Of a stretch of 64,000 bases of DNA, positions 1 to 7,786 are shown one piece after another. The translations under genes were made by a program, and so were the position numbers. Under the pieces are notes generated by a model. That model was not told the DNA's origin. It made no database searches and worked only from the letters and a program-made list of their open reading frames with translations. The DNA is taken from positions 2,272,001 to 2,336,000 of the forward strand of contig NZ_CP012946.1 of NCBI RefSeq assembly GCF_001402875.1. Direction: 5' to 3'. Every line of letters begins with the position of its first letter. Positions within the stretch are counted from its first letter, which is position 1. The stretch is from Blastochloris viridis (lineage in GTDB: Bacteria; Pseudomonadota; Alphaproteobacteria; Rhizobiales; Xanthobacteraceae).

Positions 1-335
1 ACGAAGCCGCGCACCGGCGCACCCAGCACCGTGCCGAACGCCAGCGCGGGAAAGAACAGCACCACCGCCGCTCCAAGCATCAGAATCTGCGCGCGCACCT
101 GGGCGCTCTTTCCCTCGCGCAGCAAAACACGAAAGCCGGCGCTGAAGCCGAAGCCGGCGCGGTGAAGCGCAAAGCCGAGCGCAATGCCCACCAGCCACAG
201 CGCGCCCAGGCGCCAACCGGTCGCCGCGCTCACGGCGAACCCGCCAATCGCCGCAACGGCCGCAACGCCGACGACAAATGGCCGGGCGGACAGAAATTGA
301 GAGCGGATCAGATCAACCGACACGACGATCGCCAC
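1..335 (-). CDS. YeeE/YedE-family sulfur transporter, N-terminal part
   Basis: The minus frame stays open from a GTG at 333-335 (another in-frame GTG is at 321-323) to the left edge, so about 111 N-terminal residues are present and the C-terminus lies outside the window. Two hydrophobic helices are visible. They are followed by a stretch with the family-like pattern GFGFSAGFR, then REGKSAQVRAQ and LMLGAAVVLFFP. This matches YeeE/YedE (TsuA-like) inner-membrane proteins, which move thiosulfate or other small sulfur species. The role fits the sulfur theme of the next 21 kb. An in-frame TGA lies upstream of the start region. The family call is from memory of motifs, and the exact start is uncertain. 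Confidence 0.65.
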   Translation of the reverse strand, partial: MAIVVSVDLIRSQFLSARPFVVGVAAVAAIGGFAVSAATGWRLGALWLVGIALGFALHRAGFGFSAGFRVLLREGKSAQVRAQILMLGAAVVLFFPALAFGTVLGAPVRGF

Positions 336-889
336 GCACTGTTCATTTGCGCCAGCGAACCATAGGACACCGCGCGTTCAAAGCGTCGTCGCCACCGGAT
401 GCGCAAATAACGAAACTCGTCTCATTCCCACGTGGTCGGGAGATGAAGCCGTTCGCACCAAACGCCACGGATGGCAAATCGTTGTCGATTTCGCAAATCT
501 TGCCTCTGCTTACGCCGCTGGCTTCGTCCGCCAAGGAATAGATTTGCGGCTTGCGGGAGCTTCACCGCCAACCTAATCTTTTCCGGCGATCACGCCATGC
601 AGCAACCGCGACAGCGACCGCGGGCGCTCGCAGACGTGAAAGACAGAGAAAGTCACTCCGCGGTTCCGGTCCCAGGACCGCGGAAAACTGGTGTGAGAAA
701 CCAGCATTTGGGCGAGTGCACGGCGACGCTTCGGCTTGATACGGCGGGTCATTGGGAACCGCACTTTTCGGACGGTTCGTTCAATGGCATCGGCGATAGC
801 GCCATGAATCAATATCGGTGTCCGGTCCGCTCGGGAGATTCGAACGGTCGACGCTGCACCAAGGACGCAGCACCAAGGAGGAAATTGGG
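336..889. other. Intergenic stretch with no recognised gene
   Basis: These 554 nt separate the leftward YeeE-like gene from the rightward binding-protein gene, so both promoters should lie here. Short open frames occur on both strands, but none has a convincing start with ribosome-binding site or a recognisable product. I found no clear operator or terminator. Confidence 0.5.
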
Positions 890-2041
890 ATGACCGAGCA
901 AGCAAAAGACGGCGCGGACTTTGCTCCTCCTGTCAGGGGGTCGGCTGGTCAGGGCCTCCTCAATCGCCGTTCGGTGCTGAGCAGTGCTGCCGTGACATTC
1001 GGGCTCGCCATCGCTGCGGGAGCAAAGATCGGGGAAGCCTATGGGGTTGGCGTCAGACTGCCGGATCTGCCGCCCGAGTTTCGCGACTTTCCGATCTGCC
1101 GCGCCTCGACACGGATCGATGTCCCCGATCCGAAAGGGCCGCCGCGCAAGATCCGGTTTGCCTACAACGGCACGGGCATCTGCACCGCGGCGGTGCCGGT
1201 TGCGCTTCACCGAGGCTATTTCACCCGGCATAATCTGGATGTCGAATTTGTTCAGCTCGCCGGCTCGATCGATCAGATGTTGCAGGCGCTGGCCACCGAC
1301 AAGGCCGACGCCGGCGTCAGCATGGCGCTCAACTGGCTCAAGCCACTGGAAGGTGGCTTCGACGTCAAGCTGACCACCGGGATGCATGGCGGCTGCACGC
1401 GACTGCTCGTGCATCGCGATTCCGGAATCACCGATATTGCCCAGTTGCGCGGCAGAAGCATCGGGGTCAGCAACCTCGCCGGCACGCCGCGGCACTTTTT
1501 CTCGGTGATGCTGGCGGACAAGGGGCTCAATCCTGACAAAGATGTCGAGTGGCGGGAATTCCCGGCTGATCTACTGCCGGTGGCGTTGCAGCGCGGCGAG
1601 GTGAATGCGCTGGCCGACTCCGATCCCGCCGTGTGGCTGGCACGCCTGCGCAGCAACGGCGAGTTGGTGGAGATCGCCTCGAACCTGTCCGGCGATTACG
1701 CCAATCTCACCTGTTGTGTGTTGGGTATCCGCGCATCCCTGCTGCGGGAGGACCGTGCAGTCGCCGCGGCATTGACCGCGGCCAGTCTGGAGGCCGCCGC
1801 ACACGTTGCCGCCAATCCAGACGACGCCGCGGCGGTGTTTGCACCATACACTCCGAAAGTTCCGGTCGGCGAACTCGCCGCCATGCTGCGCAGTCACACC
1901 CACGATCATCATCCGGCGGGCGATGAACTGCGCAAGGAACTGGTTCGGATCATCACCGATTTGAAACGTGCCTCCGTCCTCAGACAGAGCACCGATCCGA
2001 ACAAGTTCGCTGCGCGCATTGTCGAGAATGTGTTCGACTGA
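890..2041 (+). CDS. Tat-exported ABC substrate-binding protein (SsuA/NrtA/THI5-like), copy 1
   Basis: This 383-residue protein is a predicted periplasmic solute-binding protein of the sulfonate/nitrate/THI5-like class. The ATG at 890 is preceded by AAGGAGG and gives a signal region with a twin-arginine-like LNRRSVL at residues 24-30 and a hydrophobic core. An in-frame upstream start at 818 would add a tail with no signal features. Mature-domain patterns shared with the two minus-strand paralogues are VPVALHRGYF, LKPLEGGFDVKLT, a HGGC block and LTCCVLGIR. Ligand-binding residues cannot be assigned. The stop shares one base with the next start, so it is coupled to the methyltransferase. The cognate permease is probably the one at 12943-13980. 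The ligand is unknown; a sulfur compound is inferred from context. Confidence 0.85.
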   Translation: MTEQAKDGADFAPPVRGSAGQGLLNRRSVLSSAAVTFGLAIAAGAKIGEAYGVGVRLPDLPPEFRDFPICRASTRIDVPDPKGPPRKIRFAYNGTGICTAAVPVALHRGYFTRHNLDVEFVQLAGSIDQMLQALATDKADAGVSMALNWLKPLEGGFDVKLTTGMHGGCTRLLVHRDSGITDIAQLRGRSIGVSNLAGTPRHFFSVMLADKGLNPDKDVEWREFPADLLPVALQRGEVNALADSDPAVWLARLRSNGELVEIASNLSGDYANLTCCVLGIRASLLREDRAVAAALTAASLEAAAHVAANPDDAAAVFAPYTPKVPVGELAAMLRSHTHDHHPAGDELRKELVRIITDLKRASVLRQSTDPNKFAARIVENVFD

Positions 2042-2880
2042 TGCAAAATCAGGCGGCATCTGCACCTCAACCCGTTGTGAGCCTTGCGCTCGATTCCCCC
2101 GATCTGGCCCTGGCCTATGAGCGCACCAGCGATCCCCAATTCAAGCACGGCCAGATCCTCGTCAAGGCGCTGAACATTGGACCGGGCGAGCAGGTTCTTG
2201 ATCTTGGTGCCGGCACCGGCCGCCTTGGCGCGTACGTCGCCGAACTCGTCGGCCCGGCGGGGCAGGTGATCGCGATCGATCCGCTTCCTCTACGCGTCGA
2301 TATTGCGCAAGCCAAAGCCAAGCCCAATCTGGAGGCGAGGGTGGGACGGGCCGAGGATCTGTCGCAATTTGCGTCAGATGAGTTCGACGTCGTCTACCTC
2401 AACAGCGTGTTCCACTGGATTGCGGACAAGCCACGCGCGCTTCGCGAGATTTTCCGTGTGCTCAAGCCAGGCGGTCGGCTCGGCCTCAACTCGGCCGACC
2501 CGCATCGCCTGCACCAGTTCCGGCGACATGTCGCCGAAATCTTCAACGAGCAGGGCATTGACGCCCCTGCGAACGCGACAATTCCCGTTGACCAGCAGGA
2601 ACTTCAAGCTTTGCTTTCGGCGGCCGGCTTCGTTCACGTCGAAACCCGGCATCACACCCTGGTCGACTTTCATCCGGACGTGGACAGCCTCATCGCCTGG
2701 TCCCGCAGCAGCTCGTTCGGAAACTCCCTGGCCTCGCTGAGCAACATCCAGCAAACGCAACTTCGCGACGTCTTGGCGCAGCGTCTCGAACCCTTTCGTA
2801 CGCCTGATGGCCTTCGGCTCGAACGCTATCTGATTTTCGCCACCGCCCGGCGTCCGGCTGTCGCCGGGGCAAGTGGTTGA
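2041..2880 (+). CDS. Class I SAM-dependent methyltransferase
   Basis: This 279-residue cytoplasmic protein has the Rossmann-like SAM-binding motif I, VLDLGAGTGRLG, at about residues 52-63. The acidic motif II region VIAIDPLPLRVD follows, then the post-motif FDVVYLNSVFHWI and FRVLKPGGRLGLN. This is the UbiE/Methyltransf_11 layout. The start ATG overlaps the binding-protein stop by one base, so the two are almost certainly co-translated. The acceptor is unknown; motif content alone cannot separate a small-molecule from a quinone-type acceptor. No membrane segments are seen. A convergent gene begins 120 nt downstream. Confidence 0.85.
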   Translation: MQNQAASAPQPVVSLALDSPDLALAYERTSDPQFKHGQILVKALNIGPGEQVLDLGAGTGRLGAYVAELVGPAGQVIAIDPLPLRVDIAQAKAKPNLEARVGRAEDLSQFASDEFDVVYLNSVFHWIADKPRALREIFRVLKPGGRLGLNSADPHRLHQFRRHVAEIFNEQGIDAPANATIPVDQQELQALLSAAGFVHVETRHHTLVDFHPDVDSLIAWSRSSSFGNSLASLSNIQQTQLRDVLAQRLEPFRTPDGLRLERYLIFATARRPAVAGASG

Positions 2881-3000
2881 TACGATAGACGGCCGATCAA
2901 GCCGAAAACGAGGCTTCGTTCCGTTCGCCGAAAATCCGCCTTTCCAACGCGGATCTCGGCGACCTGGCGAGGCGTGATCACGAAGGGACGTCACCCCGCA

Positions 3001-4026
3001 TCAATTGATGTCCACGACGACGCGATCGGCGAATTTCTTGGTGTCGGTCGTGCGCTTGAGGACTTCCACCACCTTCAGCTCTTCGGCGTAGGTGATGATC
3101 TCGGTCTTGAAATCCTCGCCGATCGGATGGCGGTGGTTGGTCAGCGTCCGCAGCATGCGGCCAAGATCGGCCGGGTTCTCCTTCGGGGCATAGGGAGCGT
3201 AGGCGGCGGCTGCATCGTCGGGATTTTCGTGCGACCATTGCGCCGCCTCAATCAGCGCCTTGGAAGCGGCGACCGCGGTTGGCCTGTCGGCACGATAGAG
3301 GCTGCCGCGCACGCCGATGACACAGCAGGCGCGGTCGGCATATTCGTCGACCAGGTTGGTCGCAACCTCGACCAGGTTATGGCTTTGCTTCAGCTTGTAA
3401 GCCAGCGGGTCGCTGGTGCTGATGGCGTCGACCTCACCCTTCTCGACCGCGACGCCGAGCAGGTCCGGCGGAAACTGCCGCCAATCGATTTCGTTGACCG
3501 GGTCGATGCCGCGCTTCGACAGCGCAATGGCGAAAAAGTTGCGGTCGACGCCGGCGATGTCGCCGACGCCGATCCGCTTGCCGCGCAGCGATTGAAGATT
3601 GGTCAATCCCGAGTTCCGGGCGGCGAGGATATTCATGCAGCCGCCGTGGGTCGCCCCGGTCAGCTTGACGTCGAAGCCGGCTTCCAGCGGCTTGATCCAG
3701 CGCAGCGCCATGCCGAGAGCAAGGTCAGCCGTGCCGGAGGACACCGACTGCAGCAGCAGATCGGTCGAACCCGCCCAGTTGATGGACTCGACGTTGAGCT
3801 GGTATTTCTCGAAGAACCCGCGATGCAGCGCCACCGGAACGGCAATATGACAGAGTGCGGTCGGCATCCAGGCCAGCTTCAAGCGCTTGGCCTCCTGCGC
3901 GCGTGCGCGGCAAACGAAACCGAACGGGGCCGCAATCGCTGCCCCGGCCGCTGCCGTCAAGATCGCACGGCGCGACATCGCCCCTCGCTTCGCGCCGGTT
4001 TCGGCCGATGCATCCGGATCAATCAT
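3001..4026 (-). CDS. Tat-exported ABC substrate-binding protein (SsuA/NrtA/THI5-like), copy 2
   Basis: This predicted periplasmic binding protein has 341 residues. The ATG at 4026 has a GGGGG run upstream. A second possible start at 3978 would begin at the twin-arginine segment MSRRAILTAAAG. The mature region repeats the blocks of copy 1: LCHIAVPVALHRGFF, IKPLEAGFDVKLT, THGGCMNIL and RACCVIGVRGSLYR, ending in a TDTKKFADR tail. It is the third gene of a minus-strand series with the binding protein at 5442-6557 and the beta-propeller, but a 247-nt gap precedes it, so it may have its own promoter. Substrate unknown. It is a paralogue, not an identical copy, which suggests different ligands or affinities. 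Confidence 0.85.
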   Translation of the reverse strand: MIDPDASAETGAKRGAMSRRAILTAAAGAAIAAPFGFVCRARAQEAKRLKLAWMPTALCHIAVPVALHRGFFEKYQLNVESINWAGSTDLLLQSVSSGTADLALGMALRWIKPLEAGFDVKLTGATHGGCMNILAARNSGLTNLQSLRGKRIGVGDIAGVDRNFFAIALSKRGIDPVNEIDWRQFPPDLLGVAVEKGEVDAISTSDPLAYKLKQSHNLVEVATNLVDEYADRACCVIGVRGSLYRADRPTAVAASKALIEAAQWSHENPDDAAAAYAPYAPKENPADLGRMLRTLTNHRHPIGEDFKTEIITYAEELKVVEVLKRTTDTKKFADRVVVDIN

Positions 4027-4273
4027 GTGTCGCCCCCGTTGCGGCCGGACCACCCGCCGCCCATGTTCCGCGCCGAAAGCTAAGCACGGATGCGATGGTA
4101 TTCGTTTGCCTTTTTCTGTGACTCTGTAGATGACCACCCCGCCCGGAGCGGGCGCGATGAAGCTTCTTGCCAGTACCTTGCCAAGCGCGTTGCCAAGCCT
4201 CTGATCACCACGCGCGCTGCCCGCAGCTGGGCACGAACGGCCATGCCTTCGCAGTCCCGGTTCACGCCGGAAC

Positions 4274-5434
4274 TCAATGGCAGACGCCCCACCCGCCCGC
4301 CACAATTGCGGCCAGTGGCGTGCTCGGCAACGCGATGGTCGCGACCACGCGTTGGGATTGGCCGTCGACCACCATCAGCTTGGGCGGGTCCATCAGCGGC
4401 AGATAGAGCTTGCGGCTGTCGGACGTCACCGCGCCGCGAAGCGGCGTGCCCGGCAATGTGATCTCGCCCGACAGGCTCGGGCGATCGAGATCGTACACCA
4501 GCAGCCGGTGCAGCGCCGCGCTGGCAACGAAACCGACGCTGTCGAGCCACGCGGTGTAGATGCCGGTCACGACGGACGCGCCGCGCAGTCTCACCGGCTG
4601 AACGAGTCGCTCGCTTCGGACGACGAGCGCCTGACGCGATGGCTCTGGAATCAGCAGAACCCTGCCGGTCCCCGATGGAACGGCTGGCCCGGCACCTGGG
4701 CCCGCCTCGATATGATCGATCGCCTGACGCCGCTCCAGATCGAGCACGGCGATCGTGCCGCCGCCCTGCGGCTGCGCCAGCGCCTGGCGGTCGCTGGGAG
4801 TCCGCGTCAGCGTCGCGATCTCCGTCCCGATCGCTCCGAGGACGATCTCGCCGACATGCTCGCCGCTCATCACATCGATCATGCCGATGCCTGCGAGGCC
4901 CTCGGCCGCGTAGAAGATCAGCGTGTCCTGGTTGGCGAACATCACGTCGCGAAGCGGCGGCAACCCGGCGATCTTCGTCCTGACCCGGTCGGTATCAAGA
5001 TCGACCAGCGCGATTGCGCCCGCGGCGAGGTCGATGGCGGCAAGGATGCGCCCGCGGCTGCCGAGCACAAGCCGCTGGGCAAGGTTGGGCAGCACGATCT
5101 CTTTGAGCGCGCCGCCGGACACGTTCAGCACGGAGAGCGCCGCCCGGCCGTCGGTGGCGACCAGCTTGGCAAGCTCCCGGCTCACCTCCACCTGGCGCGG
5201 GACAATGTCGATGTGCAGCGTGCCGACAATGCGGTCGGTGTCGGTGTCGATGACGGAGATGGCCGGCGTTTCGGCGGACGGCACGAACACATAACCCTGG
5301 ATGTAGGCTGCGACGAGCCAAGCCGGCGCGGCCGGGCTGGCGAAGAGTGTGATGAGCAGGGCCAGCGCTGCCAGCAGCGGCGTCCGCATCGCCCTGCCAA
5401 GCCGGGCTGCATGAGAGCCGTCGTGCCTGGTCAT
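4274..5434 (-). CDS. Secreted YncE-like beta-propeller protein
   Basis: This 386-residue protein has an N-terminal hydrophobic export signal (MRTPLLAALALLITLFASPA, beginning about 20 residues in). Repeated blade-like units follow, of the type SVIDTDTDRIVGTL, ALVDLDTDRVRTKI, GMIDVMSGEHVGEI, AVLDLERRQAIDHI and MVVDGQSQRVVATI. Such YncE/40-residue beta-propellers are periplasmic or extracytoplasmic proteins, often of unknown ligand. The ATG at 5434 lies 7 nt after the upstream binding-protein stop, so they are coupled. It may help present or process the imported compound, but no catalytic residue is recognisable. An upstream start at 5536 was not chosen because it lies inside the neighbouring gene. 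Confidence 0.75.
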   Translation of the reverse strand: MTRHDGSHAARLGRAMRTPLLAALALLITLFASPAAPAWLVAAYIQGYVFVPSAETPAISVIDTDTDRIVGTLHIDIVPRQVEVSRELAKLVATDGRAALSVLNVSGGALKEIVLPNLAQRLVLGSRGRILAAIDLAAGAIALVDLDTDRVRTKIAGLPPLRDVMFANQDTLIFYAAEGLAGIGMIDVMSGEHVGEIVLGAIGTEIATLTRTPSDRQALAQPQGGGTIAVLDLERRQAIDHIEAGPGAGPAVPSGTGRVLLIPEPSRQALVVRSERLVQPVRLRGASVVTGIYTAWLDSVGFVASAALHRLLVYDLDRPSLSGEITLPGTPLRGAVTSDSRKLYLPLMDPPKLMVVDGQSQRVVATIALPSTPLAAIVAGGWGVCH

Positions 5435-5441
5435 TGCGGCA

Positions 5442-6557
5442 TCAGGCCTTGAGCAGATCGACGAACACCCGGTTGGTGAATCGAACCGGGTCCGTGCCCG
5501 GCTTGAGGACGCCGACCTCCTTGAGGTCGCGGGCATAGGACAGCACCTGCTGGCGGAACTCCTCGCCGGTCGGGCAGCCGCGCTGTGCGTCGTAGGGATA
5601 GCTTGCGATCATCTCGCCAATTTCCTCATCGCTGGCCTTATGCGGCGCGAAGTGCCGGGCGGCAGTGACCGCGAGCGAATTGTCGCCGTCGACCAGCAGT
5701 GCCGCTTCCACGAAGGCGCGGGTCAGCCCGGCCGCCGCCGGCCGGTTCTCACGGATGAGCGAGCCGCGGATCGCCAGCACGCAGCACGTTCGCATGCCCA
5801 GTTCGCCGGTGCCGTTGGAGGCAAGCTCGAACAATTTTCCCTGGCTGCGCTTGACCACGAAATAGGCGTTGGGATGATTGTCGACGAAGGCGTCGATCTC
5901 GCCCTTGTCGACCGCGAGCGAGAACACGTCGGCCGGGAACTGCCGCCAGGTGATGTCATTGTCGGGATCGATGCCGGCCTTTTTCAGCACCGAGGCGTAG
6001 AGGAACTTGTTGGGGCTGGCGAGATCAGCCATGCCGATGCGCTTGCCGCGCAGATCGGCGATCGACGTGATACCGGCGGCCCGGGACGCGATCAGGTAAG
6101 AACAGCCGGCATGCACGCCTGCGGTCAGCTTGACGTCGAAGCCGGCCTCGAGCGGCTTGATGAACCGAAGAATGTTGTTGGACGTCGCGTCAGCCTTGCC
6201 GAGCGCGACCGCCTCGAGAATCGCGTTGGTGTCGGAGCCGACATTGAGAGTATCGACTTCCAGACCATGCTTTTCGAAGATGCCGCGCTGCTGGGCGAGG
6301 CCGACTACGACGAGGCACAGCGACGACGGGTTCCAGATGATCGTGATCTTGGTCGAAGGCTGGATCACGGCCGGCGCCGCCGGTGCGCTCGCTGCGGGTT
6401 GAGCCAATGCGCTCCCAGCGAGAAGCGAAAGCGATGCGGTCGCGCCCGCCGTCTGCAGCAGCGCACGCCGGCTCAACCGTGTCGGTTGCGGCACCTCGCT
6501 GCTGGCGCCGTCGGGTGCGGTCTTCCGGTCAGTGGCGGTTTGCAGCGGGTGTGCCAT
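5442..6557 (-). CDS. Tat-exported ABC substrate-binding protein (SsuA/NrtA/THI5-like), copy 3
   Basis: This is the third paralogue, 371 residues, predicted periplasmic. The ATG at 6557 has AAGGA about 8 nt upstream; a TTG further up (6593) is less likely. A long polar n-region leads into the twin-arginine segment RLSRRALLQTAG and a hydrophobic core ending ALAQPA. Shared blocks are SLCLVVVGLAQQRGIFEKHGLEV, IKPLEAGFDVKLT, HAGCSYLI and RTCCVLAIRGSL, with a GTDPVRFTNRV tail. The HGGC block of the other copies reads HAGC here. It leads the minus-strand group with the beta-propeller and is divergent from the first reductase cassette across a 343-nt gap, so both may share regulation. Confidence 0.85.
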   Translation of the reverse strand: MAHPLQTATDRKTAPDGASSEVPQPTRLSRRALLQTAGATASLSLLAGSALAQPAASAPAAPAVIQPSTKITIIWNPSSLCLVVVGLAQQRGIFEKHGLEVDTLNVGSDTNAILEAVALGKADATSNNILRFIKPLEAGFDVKLTAGVHAGCSYLIASRAAGITSIADLRGKRIGMADLASPNKFLYASVLKKAGIDPDNDITWRQFPADVFSLAVDKGEIDAFVDNHPNAYFVVKRSQGKLFELASNGTGELGMRTCCVLAIRGSLIRENRPAAAGLTRAFVEAALLVDGDNSLAVTAARHFAPHKASDEEIGEMIASYPYDAQRGCPTGEEFRQQVLSYARDLKEVGVLKPGTDPVRFTNRVFVDLLKA

Positions 6558-6690
6558 TCGTGCGGTCCTTCGGGTGCGTTCGTTGATGCCCAACCGCAGC
6601 GGGGGGTAGGCGATGGATTCTGACCCAGTGTCTTGTTCACGTCTGCACCGCAGAACGCAGGGCGAACGCGGGATTGTGCCAATAGGAAGA

Positions 6691-6707
6691 CGATAATTAG
6701 TATATCG
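6691..6707. promoter_or_regulatory. Candidate operator CGATA-N7-TATCG
   Basis: A perfect 5-bp inverted repeat with a 7-nt AT-rich spacer lies in the divergent gap between binding protein copy 3 and cassette A. The surrounding 6685-6725 block is much more AT-rich than its flanks, as expected for a promoter. Which regulator binds is unknown; the nearby Rrf2 protein is the obvious candidate, but this sequence differs from the element upstream of the rrf2 gene. Confidence 0.35.
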
Positions 6708-6900
6708 TTTTTGTCAATTATTCTTGCGCGTCTCGTCGTGATGACGATACCCTGTCTGAGTTCTGCCGCTGCGCCATTTGCGACGCCGTCCTGTTCCGCG
6801 CTTGGCTTTGGTGCAAATGAGAAATCGCCATGATCGCAAAAACGACATGTCTCACGATCGAACCGGTTGAAGGCACGGGTAATTGGCCGGAGGGGATCGC

Positions 6901-7749
6901 GTGAAAGCCCAAGAGCTGTTCGGCGATGTCCTGGTCTCGGATCTGCCGACGGTGCCCGCCATCGGCATCGATATCGGATCGCGCCAAGCCAAGGCCGCGC
7001 TGATCGGCAACGGATCGGTCTACACCGCCATTACGTCGAGCGGCGTCGATTCCCAGGAAACCGCCGACCGGTTGATCGGCCGGCTGCTGCGCGATGCCGG
7101 CATCGTCCGCAATGACGTCGCCTTCGTGGTCGGCACCGGATATGGCCGGATCGCGCTCAGCTACGACGATGTGCCGACCACGATCGTCACCGAGATTTCG
7201 TGCCACGCCATGGGTGCGCACGCGCTCAATCGCGGAACACGAACCATTATCGACATCGGTGGCCAGGACGCCAAGGCAATCCGGGTCGACCCCGACAACG
7301 GGCGCGTGGTCGAATTCGTCCTCAACGACAAATGCGCCGCCGGCACCGGACGGTTTCTTGAGCGCATCGCCGAACTGCTCGGCTATCGGCTGGACGAGCT
7401 TGGTGAGAAGTCGCTGCAGGCGAAAAAGAAGATCGAGATCAGCAGCCAGTGCGTGGTGTTCGCCGAATCCGAGGTGATCTCGCTGAAGGCCAAGGGCGAG
7501 CATCCGGAGGATATCGCCGCGGCGATCCACTACGCCTCGGCGCGGCGGGTGCGCAATCTGGTCAACCGGGTGGGGCTTGATCCGGAACTGGTGTTCTCTG
7601 GCGGCGTCTCCAACAATCTCGGCATGAAGCGGGCGCTGGAGGATCTGATCGGCCACCCGATCACCACGCCAAAGCTCGACATGGTCTATGCCGGCGCGAT
7701 CGGCGCAGCCGTCATCGCGCAGCGGCACTATCAGGCCGGACACGCCTGA
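6901..7749 (+). CDS. 2-hydroxyacyl-CoA dehydratase-type activase (BadF/HgdC ATPase), cassette A
   Basis: This 282-residue ASKHA-fold ATPase belongs to the HgdC/BadF family, which uses ATP hydrolysis and a [4Fe-4S] cluster at the dimer interface to push low-potential electrons into a partner reductase. Visible motifs are GIDIGSR (22-28), VVGTGYGR, IDIGGQDAKAI, KCAAGTGRFLE with cluster-ligand Cys145, SSQCVVFAESEVIS with Cys184, and SGGVSNN. Both cluster cysteines of the family are present. The GTG at 6901 is chosen because GGAGGGG stands 6-12 nt upstream. It is the first gene of a three-gene plus-strand operon. A second activase domain is fused to the next protein, so a heterodimer is possible. 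The electron donor is not encoded nearby. Confidence 0.9.
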   Translation: MKAQELFGDVLVSDLPTVPAIGIDIGSRQAKAALIGNGSVYTAITSSGVDSQETADRLIGRLLRDAGIVRNDVAFVVGTGYGRIALSYDDVPTTIVTEISCHAMGAHALNRGTRTIIDIGGQDAKAIRVDPDNGRVVEFVLNDKCAAGTGRFLERIAELLGYRLDELGEKSLQAKKKIEISSQCVVFAESEVISLKAKGEHPEDIAAAIHYASARRVRNLVNRVGLDPELVFSGGVSNNLGMKRALEDLIGHPITTPKLDMVYAGAIGAAVIAQRHYQAGHA

Positions 7750-7786
7750 CATAGCCAAACACTCCGGACAGGACAACGAGGCCCCA

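Noticed and set aside
471..905. Small open frames in the 336-889 gap
   Set aside because: Overlapping frames on both strands, none with a plausible start signal or recognisable product.
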